From Methylomicrobium sp. wino1 (lineage in GTDB: Bacteria; Pseudomonadota; Gammaproteobacteria; Methylococcales; Methylomonadaceae), in the NCBI RefSeq assembly GCF_003932755.1, contig NZ_CP024202.1:3844001-3908000 (forward strand): 64,000 bases of DNA, read 5' to 3'. Positions within the stretch are counted from its first letter, which is position 1; every line of letters starts with the position of its first letter. The notes below the pieces were generated by a model. It made no database searches and was not told the DNA's origin. It saw only the letters and a list, made by a program, of their open reading frames with translations. Shown piece by piece: positions 37,958 through 47,758 of the stretch. The translations under genes were made by a program, and so were the position numbers.

Positions 37958-38340
37958 TGTGGGAGCGACGCCTTCGTCGTCCCTCACCTAATGCTAGGTG
38001 AGGGAAAGCCGCTGCCGCCAAACGACCGTTGTCGTTTTCGAAGGCTACAACGTTTAACTTAAAAAGAGCAGTGACATGTGTTGTAGACCGTTCGTGCTGA
38101 GCCAAGTCGAAGCATGAACGGTCTACACACTTTCACCGGCTTGGTGAAGTCTCAAATGTTTTTTTAGGTTTAACCGACTTGATTTCTGTGCTTAGGCGTT
38201 GCGACTTCGATCCCGCTATTCGTTTTTTGGCGTTATCGACCTCGAAAATCGCGATCTGGGGATCGCTCCCACCGTGCGATTATCGTTCCAACGCTCAGCG
38301 TTGGAATGCATCCCGCAATGCTCCAGCGTTGCGAGTGCAC
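37958..38340. repeat. Mixed family A and B palindromes
   Basis: GTGGGAGCGACGCCTTCGTCG with CCTCACCTAATGCTAGGTGAGG (37960-38003), ACCGTTCGTGCTGAG... ATGAACGGT (38088-38122), GCGATCTGGGGATCGCTCCCAC (38250-38271), and CGTTCCAACGCTCAGCGTTGGAATG (38284-38308). Apart from these and the MITE I see no gene in 37619-38474. Confidence 0.65.
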
Positions 38341-38474
38341 ATTTAATTAAAACCGCTAAACCCGGCACGCCTAAAAGCATTTATCACACAGAACGCTGAC
38401 GAAAAATAAAACGCTCCGCCGTTTCGTCAACGATGCGGAGCGCGGGGTTAAAAGGTAAAAGTAAAAGAAAAAAG

Positions 38475-38864
38475 TCAATCGACAACCACAGTAGGCGGTA
38501 AATTGACTTCCGGCTTCAATTCGGCAGCCTCATAACTATAGATAGCCGGATTATAAGCTTTATTCACATATTCGATAGTCAACGGAATCTCGGTTTCTTC
38601 ACCTACATGCGCATAACTGTGAATGGCTTGCCCGTATGCTCTATTGACATAGATCAGGGTCGGTTTCAGAGATATCTCGCCGGCTTGCTTGCTCAAGTAA
38701 CTGTAAATGTTGTGATTGATCGATTTGGATTGATAAATGAATTGAGGTTGACCTTCTGTTTCGGCATTCATTCTCGCTTCCGCACTTAATGGCGCCATGC
38801 CAATCAATGCTACAGCCAATGCTACCGACACAGTGCTTTGAATTCTTCCTGTTTTTATTTTCAT
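38475..38864 (-). CDS. Small secreted protein with repeated Ile-Tyr-Ser-Tyr motif
   Basis: 129 aa. Signal peptide (VSVALAVALIGMAPLSAEA), then three related units: SINHNIYSYLSKQAGE, VNRAYGQAIHSYAHVGEE, VNKAYNPAIYSYEAAE. Start at 38864 with GAGG nine bases upstream. It lies between cas2 and the far end of the array but has no Cas feature; likely an unrelated exported protein caught in the island. Function unknown. Confidence 0.6.
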   Translation of the reverse strand: MKIKTGRIQSTVSVALAVALIGMAPLSAEARMNAETEGQPQFIYQSKSINHNIYSYLSKQAGEISLKPTLIYVNRAYGQAIHSYAHVGEETEIPLTIEYVNKAYNPAIYSYEAAELKPEVNLPPTVVVD

Positions 38865-39004
38865 TGCCGTGATCCTCATTTTGTTAAGGGCACTTCTAAG
38901 ACTTAAATCTTGCGGTTGAGGTTCCAATGAAAATTCAACGCTGTTTACAGCAACAGGGTCAAGATACCCATAGCGCCATGATGCCTGACTATATTCCGTT
39001 AAAC

Positions 39005-39412
39005 CTGATTCGCAACGCAGGAGCGTTGCGGGATGCATTCCCACGCAGAGCGTGGGAACGATGAAAGTTCACTCCGTACCCTTTTTTACTCTCAAATGGG
39101 GAATTGCTGCTATGTAGATTGCTCGTAATTAAGGCTCTTCCGTACTTGCCGTGGTAATAGCGGATCGACACCGAATAAGAAAAGAAGATTTTCTTTAAGC
39201 AGATGGTATCAAATGTAATTTATTCATTAAGAATTAGCTTTGTCACTAATTTTTCAAATTACCACGGGAAATCCGGAAGAGCCGTAATTATTCACATCCC
39301 CCTATCGTTCCCACGCTCCAGCGTGGGAATGCAGCCCGAGACGCTCTAGCGTCTCGTACCGCTGGAACGGTACTCAGGCATTCCCACGCAGAGCGTGGGA
39401 ACGATAAAAATA
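39005..39412. repeat. REP-like palindromes (family A) at the array edge
   Basis: CGCAACGCAGGAGCGTTGCG, ATTCCCACGCAGAGCGTGGGAACG, CGTTCCCACGCTCCAGCGTGGGAATG, GAGACGCTCTAGCGTCTC and another GCAGAGCGTGGGAACG. The last ends about 16 bp before the first CRISPR repeat. No leader-like AT-rich block is seen on this side. Confidence 0.75.
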
Positions 39413-39427
39413 ATCAAAAAAACCGCA

Positions 39428-42400
39428 GTCTTAATCCCTTCTTAATAAGGTCTGGTATTCAAATAACAAGCCGTTAAGACCGCTTAACGGCTTAATTTGT
39501 CTTAATCCCTTCTTAATAAGGTCTGGTATTCAAATCCTTTATCAAGGTAGGCCATGTCGACCTGAAAACGTCTTAATCCCTTCTTAATAAGGTCTGGTAT
39601 TCAAATCGGAACGCGGCGGCTCTTTAACAATTCGGCGTCTTAATCCCTTCTTAATAAGGTCTGGTATTCAAATGCGCTTTGAGAAGTGAAGAGCTGTTTT
39701 TTCTAGCAGGTCTTAATCCCTTCTTAATAAGGTCTGGTATTCAAATCAAACCGGAGAGAGATCATGAAAACATTATTCAGAGTCTTAATCCCTTCTTAAT
39801 AAGGTCTGGTATTCAAATGCGAATGCTAAGCGCGCTAAAGCGGCATTTGGTCTTAATCCCTTCTTAATAAGGTCTGGTATTCAAATGCAATTAGACGAAG
39901 CAATTGACGAATGGAATATGTCTTAATCCCTTCTTAATAAGGTCTGGTATTCAAATCGCCATGGCCGAACGTATCAAGCGCGCAACCCCAGGTCTTAATC
40001 CCTTCTTAATAAGGTCTGGTATTCAAATGATTGGGATACGGAAAACATTGGGCCGGCCAGGCTGTCTTAATCCCTTCTTAATAAGGTCTGGTATTCAAAT
40101 TCATTAGTAGAAGTATCTACCGTGACGGTCTTAATCCCTTCTTAATAAGGTCTGGTATTCAAATCTCGCGAAGCGGCGGGTCTCTCGGCTCGCGAGTCTT
40201 AATCCCTTCTTAATAAGGTCTGGTATTCAAATTTTTCGCCTATCACGCGCCGAAGGCGAAGCCAAGGTCTTAATCCCTTCTTAATAAGGTCTGGTATTCA
40301 AATTTTCTGGCATATTGGACTATTGATGACAATTTATGTCTTAATCCCTTCTTAATAAGGTCTGGTATTCAAATGCAGAGTTTTTTAAAGGCAGAGTACA
40401 AGCAAGTGTCTTAATCCCTTCTTAATAAGGTCTGGTATTCAAATAGACATGGTCAACAAGGTGGCAATACGGATAACACGTCTTAATCCCTTCTTAATAA
40501 GGTCTGGTATTCAAATTAATAAGCTTGCTCATAGTGAAATTAGACTGCTAGGTCTTAATCCCTTCTTAATAAGGTCTGGTATTCAAATAACTGATGTATT
40601 CAATTTCCGGGCGGTTAAGTCTTAATCCCTTCTTAATAAGGTCTGGTATTCAAATGCGTTATCACCAAAGCAAAAAATCATCATTGAGTCTTAATCCCTT
40701 CTTAATAAGGTCTGGTATTCAAATAAAGCTAAACGCAGCCGCCGTCATCTTTGGTCTTAATCCCTTCTTAATAAGGTCTGGTATTCAAATAGAACTGTAC
40801 TTGCATTGCTAAATATAGAGAAGGTCTTAATCCCTTCTTAATAAGGTCTGGTATTCAAATTGCTATAAGTGAGTATAAGTACCCTATTCGATACGTCTTA
40901 ATCCCTTCTTAATAAGGTCTGGTATTCAAATAAAGAGGGTAAGCTAATCCCTTTTAAAGTAACCAGTCTTAATCCCTTCTTAATAAGGTCTGGTATTCAA
41001 ATAAATACATTGCAGACCTTCACAATGCCAACGTGTCTTAATCCCTTCTTAATAAGGTCTGGTATTCAAATGGCGATCTTAATCAAATACCGCCAGTATG
41101 TCTTAATCCCTTCTTAATAAGGTCTGGTATTCAAATTTATTAGGAGAGCAATGCCGCTTGATTTACAAGTCTTAATCCCTTCTTAATAAGGTCTGGTATT
41201 CAAATATAATTGAGCAGCTGTATAAACTCAATTATGGTCTTAATCCCTTCTTAATAAGGTCTGGTATTCAAATATAATTGAGCAGCTGTATAAACTCAAT
41301 TATGGTCTTAATCCCTTCTTAATAAGGTCTGGTATTCAAATATAAGGCCAGCTAAACAGCGCGGCCGAAACCATGTCTTAATCCCTTCTTAATAAGGTCT
41401 GGTATTCAAATCGCGATTATTACGCGATTATAATCGGATAACGCCGTCTTAATCCCTTCTTAATAAGGTCTGGTATTCAAATCGGTACTCAAAACAGCTC
41501 TAATCTTCAGAGCGCTCTGTCTTAATCCCTTCTTAATAAGGTCTGGTATTCAAATCTTTTAGTGTTAGCTCAGACAAGAAAATTAGTCTTAATCCCTTCT
41601 TAATAAGGTCTGGTATTCAAATGAACGCACGCCGCGCTAAAGCGGCATTTGACCGTCTTAATCCCTTCTTAATAAGGTCTGGTATTCAAATAGTGAGCAA
41701 CTCACTTATACAGGGGATAATCAATGTCTTAATCCCTTCTTAATAAGGTCTGGTATTCAAATTGCAAGCCGATATTGATATCGACAATGACGCGGGTCTT
41801 AATCCCTTCTTAATAAGGTCTGGTATTCAAATGGCGGAAAGAGGATGGTATCCGTTCGATAATTTGTCTTAATCCCTTCTTAATAAGGTCTGGTATTCAA
41901 ATAACATTATTCAGAACAGTCTTGGAAGGAATGCGTCTTAATCCCTTCTTAATAAGGTCTGGTATTCAAATGGTCGACATCACGTTAAAAATGATGTTGG
42001 TCGTATGTCTTAATCCCTTCTTAATAAGGTCTGGTATTCAAATAGAACAGTTCGAATACGATCTACAGCCGGGGTCTTAATCCCTTCTTAATAAGGTCTG
42101 GTATTCAAATGATACCAAAACAACTCACTCCGGGGCGCTTTGTCTTAATCCCTTCTTAATAAGGTCTGGTATTCAAATGAAAGCAAAGGCATCATCCCTG
42201 ACATGTTCAGTCTTAATCCCTTCTTAATAAGGTCTGGTATTCAAATTCGACTACGTCATCGAAACCGGCAATGGCATAGTCTTAATCCCTTCTTAATAAG
42301 GTCTGGTATTCAAATTGTCACTGGATGACAGCTCAGCCGCGGAAACCGCGTCTTAATCCCTTCTTAATAAGGTCTGGTATTCAAATCGTTAAGAGAGGCA

Positions 42401-43784
42401 TTAGTCGCAGGACTAATGTCTTAATCCCTTCTTAATAAGGTCTGGTATTCAAATCAAGACAACAACGAAATCAACGACGCCAAATTTGGTCTTAATCCCT
42501 TCTTAATAAGGTCTGGTATTCAAATCTATTGCGTCCATGACGTTAGCGCCATTCGCCCCGGTCTTAATCCCTTCTTAATAAGGTCTGGTATTCAAATCTA
42601 TTGCGTCCATGACGTTAGCGCCATTCGCCCCGGTCTTAATCCCTTCTTAATAAGGTCTGGTATTCAAATGGGGCTAATCTGAGGCTGGCTAATCTGGAAG
42701 GGGTCTTAATCCCTTCTTAATAAGGTCTGGTATTCAAATTGAAATAGACAGGCTCGAACGCGAAACCTCGGGGTCTTAATCCCTTCTTAATAAGGTCTGG
42801 TATTCAAATAAGCCGAATCCGACCGCATTGCGCGCGAAAAAGTAGTCTTAATCCCTTCTTAATAAGGTCTGGTATTCAAATCATGTTTTGCAAAGTCGAT
42901 CCTGGCGACGACTGTCTTAATCCCTTCTTAATAAGGTCTGGTATTCAAATACTGGAAACAGAATGGTTAGAGCATGGCGTAAGTCTTAATCCCTTCTTAA
43001 TAAGGTCTGGTATTCAAATTTGTGAAAATAACAGGCTGGAAAGGCAAAACAAGTCTTAATCCCTTCTTAATAAGGTCTGGTATTCAAATAAACACACTGA
43101 CAACAACAGCATTGGCATAGGTCTTAATCCCTTCTTAATAAGGTCTGGTATTCAAATCATTTAGAGTGCGTTGAATACATAAGAAAACTAAAGTCTTAAT
43201 CCCTTCTTAATAAGGTCTGGTATTCAAATATGAAAGGGATGGTAAACGTTTACATCCACGGCGCGTCTTAATCCCTTCTTAATAAGGTCTGGTATTCAAA
43301 TACCGCTAGCGTTTATGTAGGTTATCTTAGTCGCGTCTTAATCCCTTCTTAATAAGGTCTGGTATTCAAATTAGAACGATTGTTAGGGAAAATCTCGATC
43401 ACTTGTCTTAATCCCTTCTTAATAAGGTCTGGTATTCAAATAAAAAAAAGTCTAGAAGAGCTGGACTCAGCTCGTCTTAATCCCTTCTTAATAAGGTCTG
43501 GTATTCAAATGGAAACACACTGACAACAACAGCATTGGCATAGGTCTTAATCCCTTCTTAATAAGGTCTGGTATTCAAATAAAGATAATATAATAGGTGA
43601 TACAATGAGTGCTGTCTTAATCCCTTCTTAATAAGGTCTGGTATTCAAATAGCACGTTGAACACATCGCCGAAAAACTGTCTTAATCCCTTCTTAATAAG
43701 GTCTGGTATTCAAATAAAAATAGCAGTGACCGCAACGCTAAAAGAAAGTCTTAATCCCTTCTTAATAAGGTCTGGTATTCAAAT
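39428..43784 (-). CRISPR. Type III CRISPR array, 63 repeats and 62 spacers
   Basis: Counting by hand gives 63 copies of a 37-bp repeat (on the + strand starting GTCTTAATCCCTTC and ending GGTCTGGTATTCAAAT) at intervals of 64-73 bp, so spacers of about 27-36 nt. The repeats look identical throughout. The minus-strand repeat ends ...GGGATTAAGAC, the style of type III repeats whose last 8 nt form the crRNA 5' handle, so I infer transcription on the minus strand with the leader at the right end (43785-43867). Two spacers are exact neighbouring duplicates and others overlap or are homologous (see findings). Confidence 0.97.
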
Positions 43785-43867
43785 AGCTCGTCTCTGTTCT
43801 CCTTTTGTTATCAATAGGTTGCAAAGGGGGTTGACGGGGTTTTCGGCTTTTGAAAAGTTAATTGATT
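43785..43867 (-). promoter_or_regulatory. Presumed array leader
   Basis: 83 bp between the last repeat and the stop of the Card1-like gene. It would be the leader if the array is read on the minus strand. It is short; a promoter may lie inside or transcription may enter from the upstream effector genes. No clear -10/-35 pair found. Confidence 0.4.
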
Positions 43868-44998
43868 TCATCTGATCCATTCCGTCAATTTTTGCGATAA
43901 TTGCGCCAAATTTCGATGCGCGCAGATGGCGATGCCGAGATCGTGCGCTCGTTGCTGATCGTATTTATTCGGCGGGTTGTAGCTTACCAGCATTGCGCGG
44001 GCTTGTAACCCTCCCAATAGATCCTTGAGGCTATCGAGTTTGTACAATGCCTGGGTATTTTTGTTGTTAACCGGGTTTTTGTCGTGATGGGTTTTGCATT
44101 CTATGATGTACAGCCGGTTGTCCTTGAGAATCGCAATATCCATTTCATTCTTGATCGGCGGTTTTCTGTGGTTGCGTTCGACCTCGATGCTTCGTCCGAC
44201 GTCCTGCAATACCAGGGATTTTTTCAGATTTAGGCAGACGCCCCACACATGTTGCTCCAACCATCCGCCGTTGATGTAAAAGCGCGTTTCCTCGTTGGGA
44301 AAGATTAGCTGGCCTCCTTTTAATTCGAGTAACCGGTAGTCTTGGAATAATCCGATCAATTTTTCGAGTTGGCGGTAGTTTCGATGCTTCGGGTCCAGTG
44401 CAACTATCAGCGCGGGTTTGGCTTTTGCCGCATAAGCATTGAGCACCCGCAACGGTTCGGTGTAGGTTTCCGCGTTTAGGATCAGAGTTTTTGTCAATTC
44501 CCGGAAGCGTCGCGGCACGCCGTATTTATCGCCTTGGGCGGTTACTTCGGCGCCGAAAACTTTTAGAAACTCCGGCAGTTTGAGGTGGTCGGCCAAGTCG
44601 GCACCGGGTAAATGGGTCGGATGCATCCAGATAATCCGGTCGTGCTCCGGATGTACATAAAAAATCGGTTTATCGAATTCGCGAAAGACTTCATAGGCTG
44701 CAATACTCATCGGTTTGGTGCCGCCGGTGGCGTTAAGCGCGATATTTTCATGATGCACGGCGAGCAAATCGACAACTTGATCGCGAATATGCTCAATATC
44801 CCAGGCGTTTTCGACCGGCCAACGAGTTATATTGCCTACTCTGCTTCTGATGACCGATTCCAACCAATCGGCGCGTTGCCGCATATCGGCGCTGACCAGC
44901 ATAATGACTTTCCGGGGCCGGTATTGCTCATCGAGTATCGGCGTGATGTTGGGCACGGCTTGCGCCGATATTAGGATCAGATGAGTGTCGATGTTCAT
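43868..44998 (-). CDS. CARF-PD-(D/E)xK nuclease, Card1/Can2-like
   Basis: 376 aa. The N-terminal CARF domain (about 1-135) has NATGGTKPMS at 89-98, the ring-nucleotide loop. The C-terminal restriction-like nuclease has Asp287 in NEMDIAI and Glu300-Cys-Lys302 in YIIECKTHH. Length and order match Card1/Can2 (DUF1887), cOA-activated enzymes that cut ssRNA and ssDNA or nick DNA. Last effector before the array; its stop is 83 bp from the first repeat. Confidence 0.9.
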   Translation of the reverse strand: MNIDTHLILISAQAVPNITPILDEQYRPRKVIMLVSADMRQRADWLESVIRSRVGNITRWPVENAWDIEHIRDQVVDLLAVHHENIALNATGGTKPMSIAAYEVFREFDKPIFYVHPEHDRIIWMHPTHLPGADLADHLKLPEFLKVFGAEVTAQGDKYGVPRRFRELTKTLILNAETYTEPLRVLNAYAAKAKPALIVALDPKHRNYRQLEKLIGLFQDYRLLELKGGQLIFPNEETRFYINGGWLEQHVWGVCLNLKKSLVLQDVGRSIEVERNHRKPPIKNEMDIAILKDNRLYIIECKTHHDKNPVNNKNTQALYKLDSLKDLLGGLQARAMLVSYNPPNKYDQQRAHDLGIAICAHRNLAQLSQKLTEWIR

Positions 44999-45159
44999 GG
45001 TGTTTTTGGGGTTGATATTCTTGTTCAGTTGGGCTTAGGGCCAACCGCCGTGGGCCGATAGGGTTTTGAGCTAGGTTGTCTAAAAAAGCCGCTTTTAGCA
45101 AAGTGCCGTGTTCCCGCTTTTTAAACTCAAAATATTTTGGAATTTGTGTAATTATTCAC

Positions 45160-45404
45160 ATCCCACTATCGTTCCCACGCTCTAGCGTCTCGTACCGCTG
45201 GAGCGGTACTCAAGCATTCCCACGCAGAGCGTGGGAACGATAATTTTATTTATTTTTTGCTTTTTCGGTAGGGCCGCCGAACTCCCGCCTGTCTAGGTAG
45301 CCGGTGCTTTAATCGAAGCCTTGGCACTTTCGGCTTCGATATCGTCTATTGGTTATCGGAGCTCCCGGGCTTCGACAATCGCGATATGGGGATCGCTCCC
45401 ACAA
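45160..45404. repeat. Family A and B palindromes
   Basis: CGTTCCCACGCTCTAGCGTCTCG, TTCCCACGCAGAGCGTGGGAACG (45170-45241) and a family B half GCGATATGGGGATCGCTCCCAC (about 45380-45401). They fill the gap between the Card1-like and Cad1-like genes. Confidence 0.7.
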
Positions 45405-45408
45405 CAGC

Positions 45409-47520
45409 TTAGCCTTGCCGGCTGAGTATTTCATACATCTCGCTATCGCATTGCTTTAACAGTGCTTCTTTCTGCTTGCCCGGTATGAAAGCATGAATGA
45501 AGCTTTGCTTGATCATCGCCAGAGCGTCCCATTGCGTTAATTCGCCCCCGCTCATCCTGGCCGCCATTAAATATTCGCGGCTCAGCGTGGTAAGGCTGAT
45601 GCCGGGATTGTCGGTGCATAACGTCAACGGCAAACCTTCCCGCCACAATGCCATTAAGGGATATGGCTTGCAGTCTTCGCTTTCCGGCCATTGCGGGTCT
45701 TGAAAGCCGACTACTTCGAGGTTGGAGGTCGGGCACAATTCCAAACAAATATCACGATTACGAAACCGTTGCGCCAGCGGCGGATTGTCATTTAAAGTCA
45801 GGCCATGACCTATTCTGTCCGCATGCAAATGATAGGCGGCTTGCCAGATCGATTCGGCCGGCTGGCCTTCTCCGGCATGGATAGTAATCGGTAGGCATTG
45901 TTCGAATGCCGGCGTAAACAATCCGGCGATTTCCGAGGGCCGAGTTTGCTGTTCGTCGCCGGCCATGTCCAGTCCGACCACAAAATCAGGCCACTGATGC
46001 TGCGCCGTGATCGCCAATTCAATGGTTTTTTGCAGTCTTGCCGCTCGGTCTCCTTCAATATCGCGCCGGTCTGCGATCACGATAAAGCGAAATTGCGGTT
46101 TTTTTCCGTCCGGCAAGCTTGTCAGTGCTTTTTTCAGGGCGCTATAAAAACATTCCAGAAACACCAGACCATCGCCATATTTTTGGGGGCTTCCACGCAA
46201 TTCGATATAGGCAAGGCCTTCTTGCACGGCTTGTTCGACGATGGCTTGCGCGTAGGGTTCGATCGCCGCAGGATGACTTAATATAGCGGAACCGGTGAGT
46301 TCGCCGGGCCGTTCGTAGGCTGCAAATTTTTGCGGATGCCGACTCGTTAATGCGATGCGCGGTTCGGTACAACGCCAGAGGTTGTCTTGCAGTTGTTCGT
46401 CGTCGGCATACCTTAGCAACGCGGCGCTGTTATGACTGCGAACGCCTTGGTTTTTCAAAGATTCCGGCCAATGCCAAGGCCATTGAATGCTTTGCAACAA
46501 GGGCCGGCAATGGGCCCGCGCTTGTTGTTGTTCCTGTCGCGTCAGGCTTTGCCAGACTGCTTCGGCGACTCGTCGTTGGGCTTTTAGATCCAAACAGCCG
46601 CCGATATGCCGATGCAGGTCGGCTTTCGGCAGCATATTCAGCCAATCGATATGCTTTGCATCGAGCGGCATGGTTCTTAACTGCTCTATCGTTCTAGGCG
46701 GCAGCCGGTAAAGACTGCGCCAATTTTCGTGATGTTCGCTTCGGCTAAGTTCCGAGAGATAATTACCTAGCAAGCGGCTGCCGTGTTGTTCGCGTTTTTT
46801 CAGCTCTTGCGCCAAGAATAGCGTATCGGCTGCCCAGACTTGCGGTAGGCCCGACTTCGGTAACGGCAGCGGAAAGGCTTCGGTGGCGATAGCTTCGGTC
46901 CGGTCCATGCGCAAATCCAGCAAATCGCTGCGCTGGGTTTTGCCGGTAATGAGCGGTGTAACGGCAAGACAGCAGTCCGTATCGAAGGGCCGGGTGAACA
47001 ATTCCGGTGCCGCGTCTTGCAATGCTTTGGGCATGACTTTGAAATCTTTGCCGACCACATGCAGCAATGCTTGACAGCCGAATAAACCCGCCGCCCATTG
47101 CAAATCGGCGCTCATCGTTTTGCGTCCGCCTGCCAGCGATAGGACGACTTGTCCGCCCCGAGCTTCGGCGTGTGCTTTCAGACAGGCGCGAGCGATCAAT
47201 TCGCGCATCCGTTCGCATTCCGCTTGAGTGGCCAGTTCGTCGGTATCGGCTGCTTGCCAGATACGCATTGTCATGGGTTTTGTCAGTAGCCGGCTCCATG
47301 CGATCAATGAACTTAGGCTTTTTTGGGTGGCTTCGCCTTGCGTGGTGCACAGCCAGATTTCGTCCGGTGCTTGTAAGCCGTATTCGTTTCGGAGTCGTTC
47401 GAAAGAGTCGTTGTCGGGATGTTCGGCGTACAGCGGCAAGCGGTCCGGCGCCAAAAAGCCGAAGACTTCGGGAACCACGGCCCAACTGGCGCCAAGCGTC
47501 ATGAGTACGATATTTTTCAT
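45409..47520 (-). CDS. CARF-adenosine deaminase fusion (Cad1-like)
   Basis: 703 aa from MKNIVLMTLGASWAVVPEV; an upstream frame to 47667 covers repeat DNA. The CARF domain (about 1-230) has LSLAGGRKTMSADLQ at 127-141. The C-terminal adenosine deaminase domain (about 295-700) has zinc ligands LHRHIGG (302-308), catalytic IHAGEG (547-552), DRIGHG (568-573) and CTDNPG (635-640), so all deaminase motifs are intact. Known Cad1 proteins bind cyclic oligoadenylate and turn ATP into ITP, stopping cell growth during infection; that activity is inferred here. Lies between the Csm6-like and Card1-like effectors. Confidence 0.92.
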   Translation of the reverse strand: MKNIVLMTLGASWAVVPEVFGFLAPDRLPLYAEHPDNDSFERLRNEYGLQAPDEIWLCTTQGEATQKSLSSLIAWSRLLTKPMTMRIWQAADTDELATQAECERMRELIARACLKAHAEARGGQVVLSLAGGRKTMSADLQWAAGLFGCQALLHVVGKDFKVMPKALQDAAPELFTRPFDTDCCLAVTPLITGKTQRSDLLDLRMDRTEAIATEAFPLPLPKSGLPQVWAADTLFLAQELKKREQHGSRLLGNYLSELSRSEHHENWRSLYRLPPRTIEQLRTMPLDAKHIDWLNMLPKADLHRHIGGCLDLKAQRRVAEAVWQSLTRQEQQQARAHCRPLLQSIQWPWHWPESLKNQGVRSHNSAALLRYADDEQLQDNLWRCTEPRIALTSRHPQKFAAYERPGELTGSAILSHPAAIEPYAQAIVEQAVQEGLAYIELRGSPQKYGDGLVFLECFYSALKKALTSLPDGKKPQFRFIVIADRRDIEGDRAARLQKTIELAITAQHQWPDFVVGLDMAGDEQQTRPSEIAGLFTPAFEQCLPITIHAGEGQPAESIWQAAYHLHADRIGHGLTLNDNPPLAQRFRNRDICLELCPTSNLEVVGFQDPQWPESEDCKPYPLMALWREGLPLTLCTDNPGISLTTLSREYLMAARMSGGELTQWDALAMIKQSFIHAFIPGKQKEALLKQCDSEMYEILSRQG

Positions 47521-47568
47521 TGATTGATCATATGGGAGAGGCGTTATTGTAGAAGATACGGGTGTTGT

Positions 47569-47721
47569 TTGTGGGAGCGACGCCTTCGTCGCGATGTCGA
47601 GGCCACCGATACTCAGCAGCCACCGGCTTTGATCGAAGCCTTGGCGCTTTGGCTTCGATACCGTCAATAAGTCACTCGACTCTCTCGACCTCGATTATCG
47701 CGATCTAGGGATCGCTCCCAC
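47569..47721. repeat. Family B palindrome pair
   Basis: GTGGGAGCGACGCCTTCGTCGCGAT at about 47571-47595 and ATCGCGATCTAGGGATCGCTCCCAC at about 47697-47721, in inverted orientation about 100 bp apart, with CTTCGATAC-type spacers between. Non-coding. Confidence 0.75.
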
Positions 47722-47758
47722 AGGGAAAGTTCTCTAATTAAGCCTTCAACTATTCAAT

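Noticed and set aside
39679-43875. Short + strand reading frames containing LNPFLIRSGIQ repeats
   Set aside because: They are translations of the CRISPR repeat itself and not genes.
46763-47485. 240-aa minus-strand frame inside the Cad1-like gene
   Set aside because: Arg/Ser-rich out-of-frame shadow of the CARF-deaminase gene.
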